Assembly (NCBI GenBank): GCA_910578525.1
Contig: CAJTRF010000006.1
Coordinates: 1-40,387 of the forward strand
Source of the DNA: an uncultured Mycoplasmatales bacterium
Lineage (GTDB): Bacteria > Bacillota_I > Bacilli_A > Mycoplasmatales > Mycoplasmoidaceae
Direction of reading: 5' to 3'
DNA: 40,387 bases
In this document: positions 1 through 8,107 of the stretch, piece after piece
How positions within the stretch are numbered: position 1 is the stretch's first letter
How the letters are laid out: the number at the start of each line of letters is the position of its first letter
Position numbers and translations under genes: made by a program
Notes under the pieces: model-generated
Told to the model about the DNA's origin: nothing
The model's input: the letters and a program-made list of their open reading frames with translations, nothing else
The model's database searches: none

Positions 1-66
1 TTCCCCATATTTACTCCAAAGTGGCGTAAAATAGGTTTTACAGTCTAATATGCAGAAAACTTACAT
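1..66. other. Upstream flank of first gene
   Basis: No gene is visible in this short stretch. It holds a small perfect inverted repeat (GTAAAA at 26-31, TTTTAC at 36-41, 4-base loop TAGG) and an AT-rich segment before the ATG at 67. There is no Shine-Dalgarno sequence just upstream of that ATG. The hairpin could belong to the end of an upstream transcription unit or to the promoter region; its role is unknown. Confidence 0.3.
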
Positions 67-1296
67 ATGAATAAGAAACATTTAAAAAACATACTTTTAG
101 CTGGTTGTGGTTTAGGTGTTCTAACACCAACTTCAATTGCAATTATTTATAGTACAAACAACTCTAAACAAACGGCTAATACTTATAAAGAATATGATGA
201 AAAAACCGTTGTTAGTCAAATGACTGATCAATTTGAATCAGTTTGTAATCAACTTCTTTCTGCTATTTCTTCTAATAGAAATATTTCACAAAAATATAAG
301 AATTACGCTCAACAATTATTTAATGCAGTTTACCAAGATTTTGCTCCTGCTTTAGAAGCACTTATCGATAAAACACCGGACATCAAGGAAAAACAAGACC
401 CACTAGAAATCTTCCAAGAAATTCTTGTATTATTTCATGATGATGTTATGAATGGTATTAATAAATTATGTGATAGTTCAATTGTTAGGTTTTTATTTAG
501 CGAAGAAAAAATTAATAATTTTAAAAATGTATGAGAAGGTATTTTAACTAAACAAATAGATTTAGAAAAATATGCAAAAGAAAATTGATCTTTACAAGAT
601 ATTTTTGAAAACATTTTATATCCTTTATTTGGTGAAGGTGAACAAGCTAAGAAAAAAGCATGAGAATTAATTTTTAGTGTGTATAGCGATACTTACTATA
701 CCGGTTTAAACATTAATCATGAAAATGGCGAGGCAATTAAAGGTTCATATGAATTAATAAGCAAACCTACATACACTGACAGATATGCATGAAATGATAT
801 TAAAAGAGGTGATATTGTCTTCTCTGCACAAGGATTTGCAATAGGCGGTCATTATTCAGGACACTGTGCAATTGTTGATGGATGATACAATGCAAAAGTG
901 AATGGAACTAATAAAATTGCAACATATCTAAGAGTAGTAGAAGCTAATCAATTTGGTGTTGCATATGGTTTATTAGATGATGTTAGAATGTATAAAGAAC
1001 AAATGTCTGTTCTTCATATTACTGATGCTAATGATAAACAAACAGAGGCAGCTACTAAATTCTGCGAATCTCAATTAGGCAAAAATTACAACATTCCTAT
1101 ATTCTTAAGTGAAGACGTTGATCCTAATGCAAGTGCATGATATTGTTCTGAATTAGTATGAGCTGGATATATGAATCAAGGTATTGATATCCAATCTAAT
1201 GATTACTATCAAGCAGATATCCCAGGAATTTTACCTTGAGAAATCTTCTATAGTAATAGTGCTAAAATCGTTACTAGTTGAAACTTTCTTAAATAA
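67..1296 (+). CDS. Permuted NlpC/P60-like (YiiX-type) cysteine hydrolase, membrane-anchored or secreted
   Basis: The 409-residue protein is recovered by reading several TGA codons as Trp. Residues about 9-28 form a hydrophobic N-terminal segment after a basic start, probably a signal anchor; a Cys at residue 14 follows LLAG, so a lipoprotein is possible but the hydrophobic stretch before it is short. Residues about 30-230 are polar and unrecognised. The C-terminal part carries the hallmarks of the circularly permuted papain-like YiiX/YaeF group: RGDIVF at 247-252, a putative catalytic His in GHCAIV (H266), and YCSELVW at 359-365 with the presumed nucleophile C360. Family members hydrolyse amide or ester bonds in cell-wall, lipid or protein substrates; the substrate here is unknown. 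A wall-less cell has no peptidoglycan of its own, so a target in neighbouring bacteria or a host is an inference. The gene converges on a DUF31 protease gene across a shared terminator. The fold call is fairly firm; the function is not. Confidence 0.7.
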
Positions 1297-1312
1297 TTAA
1301 TATTTATTAATA

Positions 1313-1349
1313 AAAAAATCTATTAGGTAAAACGCCTGATAGATTTTTT
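1313..1349. terminator. Bidirectional Rho-independent terminator
   Basis: A 15-bp stem (1313-1327 with 1335-1349, one G-T wobble) has a 7-base loop. A-rich and T-rich ends let it act on both strands. It separates the convergent hydrolase and DUF31 protease genes. Confidence 0.85.
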
Positions 1350-1370
1350 ATTTGTTTTAATTAAATAGTT

Positions 1371-2408
1371 TTAAATACTTTGGTCAACTATTTCAAAGAA
1401 ATGGTGAGTACCATAAGAAGAACCAGCAGAAGTATCTAAATTAAAGAACGCAGCAGACGGTTTAAATAAATAAGAACCTGATGATGCTACACCCATTCCA
1501 CCTCAATATATGCCAGAAACTTCAAAGTTTTCATTCAAAACCATAGAACCAGAAGCACCGCCTCCTAATGCAAAAACTTCTTCAGGTTCCATAAAACATT
1601 CATCTTGGTAAGTGTAATATGGTGTGCCACTTACTTTATTTAATGAAGGACCAACTAATTCATCTGATTTGGTTTTAACTTGAGTCAAATATGTAAAGCC
1701 TCTTTGATCAGAATCTTGTTCAGAATTAGCTCATGGATAACCAGCGATATATAAATCTTCATTTGGTGAAACTTTATTAGTGTTGATATTTACAATTTTT
1801 TCACCAATAGCGTAATTATTATTAATATAATCAATTTCACTTTTTAATTGAGAAACACCTTTGGTAGTACCAGATAAAGTTGTATCAATTTGTTTATATG
1901 TAAGACTTAAATCCAATGTAAGAGCACACATATCCATATACAAATCCTTTGTGTCAGAACCGTCTGTGTATGTTCCTACTTTAACAGTTATTGGATTAAG
2001 TGTTTGTATTTGATCTTTAATTGTTCCAGATGCTTGTATGTAATCACCATAAGTGCTTGTATATGGATTACATGATTCAGGATTTCCTATAACAGCTAAT
2101 GCTGTGTTAGAAAAACTAGTATCATTTGCAATGCTTAAAATTCCATCTCAAACATGGTAATTAGTAATAAACTCATATTTATAGTTATCTAATTTTTTAT
2201 AAAATCACATTGTCCCAGAAGAAGCACCAGCTAATTGACTGCCTGATATCCCAATTGCTCCAATTGATAATGTTCTTTGAGCTATGTAATCATAATAATC
2301 TTGAGAAGATTTAGCATTTGTGCCAGCACAACTTGATAAGCAAAACAATGAAGGACTTAATGTTAATACAGATCCTAATAACAATTTACAAAAAAAATTA
2401 CGTTTCAT
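1371..2408 (-). CDS. DUF31 / MIP-like serine protease lipoprotein
   Basis: The 345-residue product has a signal peptide ending in a lipobox LSSC (C27), so it is predicted to be a lipid-anchored surface protein. A trypsin-like triad can be assigned by motif: His in TNYHVW (H85), Asp in MDMCAL (D159) and the nucleophile Ser in GGASGS (S286), followed by an ENFEVSGIYWGG-type strand. This pattern is typical of DUF31, the protease domain of the mycoplasma immunoglobulin protease (MIP) family. MIP proteins are usually more than twice this length; here little beyond the protease core is present. No immunoglobulin-binding partner (MIB) gene is nearby, so antibody cleavage cannot be claimed. The start is the first ATG after the tuf terminator; no strong ribosome binding site is seen. 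Promoter sequences are not obvious. Confidence 0.75.
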
Positions 2409-2421
2409 ATTTTAATATTAT

Positions 2422-2452
2422 AAAAAATATTAGAGGTTACCCTCTAATATTT
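2422..2452 (-). terminator. Rho-independent terminator of tuf
   Basis: A perfect 12-bp stem (2425-2436 with 2441-2452) with a 4-base loop is followed on the minus strand by a run of T (complement of 2422-2427). It lies directly after the tuf stop codon and before the downstream lipoprotein gene. Confidence 0.9.
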
Positions 2453-2475
2453 AGTAATATTTATAAGAATATAAA

Positions 2476-3660
2476 TTATTCAAGAATTTCAATGATGCTT
2501 CCTGCACCAACTGTTCTACCACCTTCACGGATTGAGAACTTAGAACCTTTTTCAGCAGCTACTGGAGCAATTAATTCTACAGTAATTTCTGTGTTATCAC
2601 CAGGCATTACCATTTCAACTCCTTGTTTTAAAGTAATTGAACCTGTAACGTCAGTTGTTCTAAAGTAGAATTGAGGTCTGTATCCATTGATGAATGGAGT
2701 GTGACGACCACCTTCTTCTTTTTTAAGTGCATAGATTTGCGCAGTAAATTTCTTGTGAGGTGTAATTGAACCTGGTTTAGCTAATACTTGTCCACGTTCA
2801 ACATCAGTTTTTTCAATACCTCTTAATAAGATACCAGCGTTATCACCAGCCATTGCTGAATCTAATTGTTTTCTAAACATTTCGATACCAGTAACAACTG
2901 ATTTTTTTGTAGGTCTTAAACCAACAATTTCAACTTCATCATTCATATTGATTTGTCCACGTTCTACACGACCGGTAACAACAGTACCACGACCAGTAAT
3001 TGTGAAGATATCTTCGATAGGTAATAAGAATGGTTTATCTGTATCTCTTACTGGAGTTGGGATTCATGTATCAACTTGATCCATTAATTCTTGGATTTTT
3101 TGTTCTCATTCAGGTTTACCTTGAAGAGCACCTAAAGCTGAACCTCTAACGATTGGAGTGTTGTTTCCATCAAATCCATAAGAAGTTAATAAGTCTCTTA
3201 CTTCCATTTCTACTAATTCTTGTAATTCAGCATCATTTGCCATATCACATTTGTTTAAGAATACAACAATACGAGGAACACCTACTTGTCTAGCTAATAA
3301 GATGTGTTCACGAGTTTGTGGCATTGGTCCATCAGCAGCTGAAACTACTAAGATAGCACCATCCATTTGTGCAGCACCTGTAATCATGTTCTTTACATAA
3401 TCAGCGTGTCCTGGACAGTCAACGTGTGCATAGTGACGTTTTGTTGTTTGGTATTCAACATGTGCAGTGTTAATTGTAATACCACGAGCTTTTTCTTCTG
3501 GAGCACTATCAATTTGTGCATAGTCTCTAGCTTGAGCTAAATTTTGTTTTGCTAGATATGTACAAATAGCAGCTGTTAAAGTTGTTTTTCCGTGGTCAAC
3601 GTGTCCGATAGTACCAATGTTAACATGTGGTTTACTTCTATCAAATTTTTCTTTTGCCAT
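2476..3660 (-). CDS. tuf: Elongation factor Tu
   Basis: The 394-residue protein is full length for EF-Tu, the GTPase that delivers aminoacyl-tRNA to the ribosome. The N terminus has the P-loop GHVDHGKT, the switch segment RGITINTAHVEY, DCPGHADYVKN and the guanine-specific NKCD. Domains 2 and 3 follow (GRGTVVTGRVERG, and LRGIEKTDVERGQVLAKPG). One or more Trp residues in the middle are coded by TGA. The start is fixed by a strong AGGAG ribosome binding site at 3670-3674, nine bases before ATG. The gene appears monocistronic, bounded by its own terminator at 2422-2452. This is one of the most certain calls in the window. Confidence 0.98.
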
Positions 3661-3720
3661 ATATTTTTTCTCCTTGATTAATTTATTATTTTATTTATTA
3701 TATAGAGATAACATTATATT
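3661..3720 (-). promoter_or_regulatory. tuf upstream region: AGGAG ribosome binding site and -10-like boxes
   Basis: On the minus strand AGGAG lies at 3674-3670. Two TATAAT hexamers occur upstream (complements of 3697-3702 and 3713-3718). Which one acts as the -10 element cannot be decided, and no clear -35 box is visible. Confidence 0.5.
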
Positions 3721-3770
3721 TATAAAAATATTAAATAACATACTTAATTTAAAAAATTTATACCCTATAA

Positions 3771-3806
3771 ATAAAAACACACCCACATAGTGGGAGTGTA
3801 TTTATT
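3771..3806 (-). terminator. Rho-independent terminator of the small duplicated gene
   Basis: The stem is CCCAC (3782-3786) with GTGGG (3790-3794), extended by CAC/GTG pairs across one mismatch and then A-T pairs. On the minus strand it is followed by TTTTTATTT. It lies just after the stop of the frameshifted paralogue and upstream of the tuf promoter. Confidence 0.75.
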
Positions 3807-3810
3807 TTAA

Positions 3811-4103
3811 CTATTCTTTTAGATTGTTCTTTTTAACAAGATTATCAAAACGATCTAATACTTGTTTATTAAATTCTTCTTGCTTATCTAAACGATTATT
3901 TATGTGTTTAATATCTTTTTCATATTGGTTTTTAACCCAACTTGAAAACCACTCTGGAGCTTTAGGCTCTGGTTTAGAACATTTAACACCTTTAATCATA
4001 ATTGGTTCAACTAATTCATAATTATTATAAGATTTGTCTTTAATAATTTGTTTTAATTTTCGACGTTCTTAATAAGAATAGTTTCTTTTTTTGAATTGTT
4101 CAT
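3811..4103 (-). pseudogene. Frameshifted paralogue of the small gene at 4154-4429
   Basis: Read from the ATG at 4103, which has a good AGGAG ribosome binding site, the frame stops after about 16 residues (MNNSKKETILIKN...). Alignment with the intact neighbour at 4154-4429 shows one base missing around 4058-4062. After that point the frame shifts and the similarity continues (IIKD, SYNNYE, IMIKGVKCSKP, KAPEWF). The distal part (3811-3999) could only be made from an internal ATG at 3999 that lacks a ribosome binding site. The C-terminal third is charged and heptad-like, probably a short coiled coil, and differs from the neighbour's. The family is not recognised. A sequencing or assembly error could also explain the missing base. 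Confidence 0.65.
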
Positions 4104-4153
4104 AGGATCTCCTTTTTTATATGTGATAGACAAAGAAACTATTTTTAAGATTA

Positions 4154-4429
4154 TTAAATTCATTTATGTTTCTTGAATTGATCAAGAACCATTTCAAATA
4201 ATTGATCATGTTTGTCTAACTGATTAATAACCATTTTATTAAATGCACGTTGTTCATCTGCAAATTCTGTGAATCATTCTGGAGCTTTTGGTTGTGGTTT
4301 AGAACATTTAACACCTTTAATCATAATTGGTTTGACAAATTCATAATTATTATATGATCTATCTTTAATTATTTGTTTCAATTGTTCAATATTCTTTATA
4401 AGAATAGTTTCTTTATTTGAATTCTTCAT
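4154..4429 (-). CDS. Small conserved protein of unknown function (intact copy of tandem pair)
   Basis: The product is 91 residues and has no signal peptide or TM segment. It begins MKNSNKETILIKNIEQ, carries the block IMIKGVKCSKPQPKAPEWF in the middle, and ends in a charged, helix-prone tail likely to form a short coiled coil. The last-but-one residue is a TGA-coded Trp. A weak AGGA ribosome binding site precedes the ATG. The N-terminal two thirds closely match the broken copy just downstream, whereas the tails diverge. This resembles repeated coiled-coil gene families in mycoplasmas, but no named family can be assigned. Both copies share an upstream element (see findings), so the duplication included regulatory DNA. 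Confidence 0.7.
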
Positions 4430-4498
4430 TATTTGTCCTCTCATATATATACCTATGGTTCAAAGAGGCTATTTTTGTAAAAAATTTTTGATTAATTC

Positions 4499-4524
4499 AA
4501 AAACCCCTATGTTTTCAAGGGTTT
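4499..4524 (-). terminator. Possible weak terminator after nadE
   Basis: A short stem AAACCC (4501-4506) with GGGTTT (4519-4524) lies between the nadE stop and the small gene. A T-run on the minus strand comes only about 12 bases after the stem, so this is a poor match to the usual terminator form. Confidence 0.35.
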
Positions 4525-4580
4525 ATGAGTAAAAAAATTTTATTAATATATCAAAATTTAAAAGTTAAAAACAAAAATTT

Positions 4581-5300
4581 TTAAAATTTCTTTGTTGGTT
4601 TGACTGGTAAAGACAACTTATGCAAATTGTTTTTATGCAATCTATTAATAATTTTTACTGATTCATTATCGATTTTTTTGTGAGCTAAATATGCATCAAT
4701 GTTATCATATGTAACACCCATTTCTTGTTCATCGGTTTGATTCTTATACAGTCCTGCGCTTGGCGCTCTGTCAATAATAATTTTGGGAATCCTTAATTCT
4801 TTTGCTAATTCATAGACTTGAGACTTGTTCAAATTAGCCAACGGCATAATATCACATCCACTATCTCCGAACTTAGTAAAGTATCCTAAATATAATTCAT
4901 CTGCATTGCTAGTACCTAAAACTAATGCATTTAATTCAGAAGCAATTGAATATATAACAGTCATTCTAATTCTTGGTTTCATATTAGAAACTGTAATTGG
5001 TTTTTTTACACCCAATTGTTTAGCTAACGCTTTGCAAGAATTAGACAAATTAATATGTCTTATTGACATAGACAAATATTCTTCCATAACTTTCACACAC
5101 TTTTTGTCTAGTGCACTATTATCTATATCCATAAACACACAAGTTAAAGTCAATGAAGTGTGTTTTCTAATAATTCCTGCAACTACTGCTGAATCTACTC
5201 CTCCTGAGATTCCTAATACTACATTTGAAATCTTTGCCTTTTTGCAATAAGTAGTAATTCAATTTGCTAAATATTTAATATATGAATTAGCTTTGGTCAT
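4581..5300 (-). CDS. nadE: NH3-dependent NAD+ synthetase
   Basis: The 239-residue enzyme would adenylate and amidate nicotinic acid adenine dinucleotide to NAD+ in the cytosol. The N-type ATP pyrophosphatase P-loop SGGVDSA is present near residue 35, followed by the typical GTSNADELYLGYFTKFGDSGCD segment and DRAPSAGLYKNQTDE. Length fits the ammonia-dependent short form without a glutaminase domain. It begins 17 bases after the obg stop, so it is probably co-transcribed with obg. There is no Shine-Dalgarno sequence; a TATAAT hexamer overlaps the junction and might also give a short-leader transcript. pncC at 31983 belongs to the same NAD economy. Confidence 0.95.
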
Positions 5301-5317
5301 AAATTATTTTAATTATA

Positions 5318-6607
5318 TTAATCTACAACAAACTCTAAGTCATAGATCTTTAAAGTATCACCTTTAATGGCTCCTAACGCTTTAGCTTTTTCTTCTACTC
5401 CAATAGATAGCATTTTTTGGTTAAACCTAATGATGTTATCCTTTGTAGTTAAAGGAATTTTATGAATCCAATATTTTAAATATTCAGATTCTACATTTCA
5501 AATATGATCATCAATCATACTAATCTTTAGATCATGTTTGAAATCTTTTTGCTTTTTCAATTCAATGACTTCTACATCAGAAGTCTGTTGTTCTAATTGT
5601 TGTTGATTAATTTTTTCTTGATCCAAATAAATTTTATAAACTTCTTGTTTTAATTCATCAAGATTTGTTTTATCTTTTGTAGAGATTAATAAAACGTTTT
5701 TAAGTTTTGATTTCTTTAAGAAATCTTTTACTTTATTTTCGTCATAAGAAAGATCACACTTGTTTAAGACAACTAACATTTTTTTCTTTGTTAATTGATC
5801 ATTAAACTTTTCTAATTCATTATTGATTAATTGGTAAGATTTAAACAAATCTTCATTATCATATTCGTTTAACGAAATTAAATGAATAAGCATTTGGCAA
5901 CGTTCGATGTGTTTTAAAAAATCATGTCCTAACCCCTTGCCTTCTGACGCTCCTTCAATAAGTCCTGGAATATCAGCGAAGACAATATCTTTATCATTAA
6001 TTTTAGTAGTTCCTAATATAGGAACCAGTGTAGTGAATTGGTAATTTGCAATTCTAGGTCTTGCATTAGTTAAAGCAGTTACTAATGATGATTTACCTGC
6101 ATTAGGAAAACCAATAATCCCAACATCAGCAACATATTTAAGTTTAAGAAAGACTTTTCTTTCTTCTCCAATGTCTCCATTTTCAAACAATGTTGGAGCT
6201 TTATTAAAAGAAGATTTGAAGAAAGCGTTTCCGTGTCCTCCTTTACCACCTTTACAAATTTCATATGTTTGTCCTGATTTTAAAATATCTGTTATTAATT
6301 CATTAGTATCAAAATCATAAACCGATGTTCCTAGAGGAACTTTAATTAAATAATCTTGGCCATTTCTACCAGTAGCCATTTTTGTTTGGCCATTCTCTCC
6401 ATTTTGAGCAAAGATATTCTTTTTGTTGCGCAAGTCAAATAATGTGTTAATGTTGTGGTCTCCAATTAAAATAATTGAACCACCATTACCACCATCTCCT
6501 CCTCAAGGTCCGCCTTCAGGATAATGTGCTTCTCTTCTTCAAGAAACCACACCATTACCACCATTGCCAGCCTTTAATGTTAAGACACATTCGTCAACAA
6601 ATTGCAT
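5318..6607 (-). CDS. obg: Obg family GTPase (ribosome assembly)
   Basis: The 429-residue protein has all three Obg domains. The Gly-rich N-terminal fold covers about 1-160 (MQFVDECVLTLKAGNGG and many GG turns). The G domain begins with the P-loop GFPNAGKS at 166-173 and has DIPGLIEGAS and NKCD. A C-terminal OCT domain ends in DTLKIYDLEFVVD. Obg GTPases bind the 50S subunit and are essential in small genomes. Trp codons in the N-terminal part and near residue 370 are TGA, which would otherwise split the gene. It starts 32 bases after the four-TM gene and is followed closely by nadE, so an operon is likely. Confidence 0.97.
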
Positions 6608-6639
6608 ATGTAATAATATTGTTAATATTATAAAGTGTA

Positions 6640-7341
6640 TTATTTAGGATTATCTAAATCAACATAATCTTTATCGTGATCTTTTTTGTATTCTTTAACC
6701 ATTTCTTTTAAATCATCATTGTAATAATCTGCAGATTTTTTATCTTCTTTTAACTTGTATGCTAATGGGTGTGCAGTTTCATTTGTAATATAAAATTTAT
6801 TTACTAATCAGTTTGTGAAAATAAAAATAACAAAAGCAGAAACTAAAAATATTCCAACTCTTAATATTTCTCTTCAAAATTCATTGTTACTTCCTCAATA
6901 TGGAATTAAGGCAGATAATATAAAAATACTACAAGTTAAACTTGTTGTAATGCTAAATGGTAAAATATCATAATTGCCAATCTTAAATCATCTAGAAAAG
7001 AATGGATAAACAATAGATATTACTATTCCAATGAAAATATAAATTAACAACATATTGTTTCAATATGTGTGACTTGTTGAAATAACTATTGTTTTACCAA
7101 TAAAATCTTTAAACTCTTCTTGAGAGCAATCTAAACATCATTGGTATTTGTTTCATAATGATAATCAATTATCATTAGTCAATTCACCAGATCACACAGT
7201 TTGATGAATTGGAATTAAATAATGATTTCCCATTAAATCTATTTCTCCAACTAATAACCAAATAATAACAAAATATAATAGCACAATTAACGCTACTGAA
7301 ACAGTTATTATTCAAGGTTTAGTTTTAACAGGAATAGTCAT
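6640..7341 (-). CDS. Four-TM membrane protein of unknown function
   Basis: The 233-residue product is seen only when TGA is read as Trp. TM1 is at about residues 10-32. A Trp- and polar-rich outer loop follows (NDNWLSLWNKYQWC). Three more hydrophobic segments lie at about 100-120, 135-155 and 170-195. The tail is highly charged and cytoplasmic, ending DKDYVDLDNPK. No family is recognised. It lies between the structured intergenic stretch at 7366-7627 and obg. If that stretch is a transcription attenuator, this is the gene it would control; otherwise a promoter must lie in 7342-7365. Confidence 0.75.
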
Positions 7342-7363
7342 ACTATTATTTTAATTCATAGAA

Positions 7364-7397
7364 ATAAAAAGATTGAATGTTCTAGTGCATTCAATCT
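7364..7397 (-). terminator. Rho-independent terminator or attenuator hairpin
   Basis: A perfect 10-bp stem (7370-7379 with 7388-7397) has an 8-base loop and, on the minus strand, is followed by TTTTTATTTC. It sits between the metallophosphoesterase gene and the four-TM gene, only about 25 bases before the latter's ATG. It may end the uvrC-phosphodiesterase transcript, or end or attenuate a separate RNA. Confidence 0.8.
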
Positions 7398-7627
7398 CTT
7401 AAAATATCATGTGCAAACAATTATTGTTCTTTAAATATCTACATTTGCCAGACATAAGTTTGATTAGGACTTAAGAATATTTTGGCAGAGCATTTTTTAA
7501 TCAACATTCATACGTCTATGAATATTGACTAAAGAATACTCATGTAAATATTTAAATTACTTTAACTATCTACATTTTTAATATATCAGTAAAATCTTAA
7601 TATTTTTGAAAAAATTTTGTAAATATA
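7398..7627 (-). ncRNA. Candidate structured RNA or 5' leader (unidentified)
   Basis: No open reading frame is seen here. On the minus strand it can form a 12-bp hairpin (7528-7517 with 7512-7501, loop GACG) that includes a G-U pair; the same site would be a C-A mismatch on the plus strand. A second element has the outer pair TGCCA/TGGCA and the inner pair TAAGT/ACTTA around 7446-7476. The stretch ends at the terminator hairpin at 7364-7397. A near-identical 17-mer occurs at 7429-7445 and 7560-7576. No signature of tmRNA, RNase P, SRP RNA, T-box or common riboswitches was recognised. It may be a small RNA or an attenuated leader of the four-TM gene, or simply a long 3' region. Confidence 0.35.
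7429..7576. repeat. Pair of 17-mer direct repeats, 131 bases apart
   Basis: The 17-mers at 7429-7445 and 7560-7576 match at 16 of 17 positions (CTTTAAATATCTACATT against CTTTAACTATCTACATT). The region is AT-rich, so chance is possible, but the length is notable. Confidence 0.5.
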
Positions 7628-8107
7628 TTAAATATATTTAACTTTAAATGAAATCTTATCTTTATCAATAGTAGCTATGACATAGCTACCTAATTTTTTA
7701 GGTCCTCGAGGTAAAGCAATTGAACCTGGATTAACTAATATAGGTTCTTCGGTTTTATCAATATCTTGGCAATGTGTATGACCATAGATAACCACATTGG
7801 CTTGATGTTGCTTGCCTAATTCTCTTAATGCAGAAAAATATTTATTTTTATCAAAAGAAAATTGGTGTTGAGAATGAACTAAAATAAATTTTACTTCTTC
7901 AATCTCAAAAATTTGAATATCTTTATACCCATAATCGTTGTTGCCATCAACAAACCAATTGAAACACTGTTTCATATATGAAATTTCTGTGCAATAATCA
8001 CCAGCACAACAAGCATAATCATATTTACCTTGTTCGTTTTTTAAAACTTCGTCAATTAAATTATTGAAACCATGGGAATCGGATAGGATTAATAATTTTT
8101 TACTCAT
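7628..8107 (-). CDS. MJ0936/YfcE-type metallophosphoesterase
   Basis: The 159-residue protein has the complete binuclear metal motif series of small calcineurin-like phosphodiesterases: SDSHG near the start, CAGDY, DGNND, HSQH, YGHTH and NPGSIALPRG. Family members hydrolyse phosphodiester or cyclic nucleotide model substrates; the natural substrate is usually unknown. Its ATG lies inside the 3' end of uvrC (8-base overlap), so the two are translationally coupled. It is followed by the structured stretch and a terminator. The family call is firm; the substrate is unknown. Confidence 0.9.
   Translation of the reverse strand: MSKKLLILSDSHGFNNLIDEVLKNEQGKYDYACCAGDYCTEISYMKQCFNWFVDGNNDYGYKDIQIFEIEEVKFILVHSQHQFSFDKNKYFSALRELGKQHQANVVIYGHTHCQDIDKTEEPILVNPGSIALPRGPKKLGSYVIATIDKDKISFKVKYI

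Noticed and set aside
2318..2668. Plus-strand reading frame across the protease and tuf 3' ends
   Set aside because: It is antisense to two well-supported genes and has no family resemblance.
4086..4092. T7 tract near the start of the frameshifted small gene as a phase-variation switch
   Set aside because: Adding a base to the tract brings a TAA stop into frame before the similarity resumes, so slippage there would not restore the gene.
5312..5317. TATAAT between obg and nadE as a dedicated nadE promoter
   Set aside because: The gap is only 17 bases, AT-rich and directly after the obg stop; an operon is simpler. It was kept only as a possibility in the nadE entry.
7398..7627. tmRNA, RNase P RNA or SRP RNA
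   Set aside because: None of the conserved cores of these RNAs is present and the length does not fit tmRNA or RNase P.
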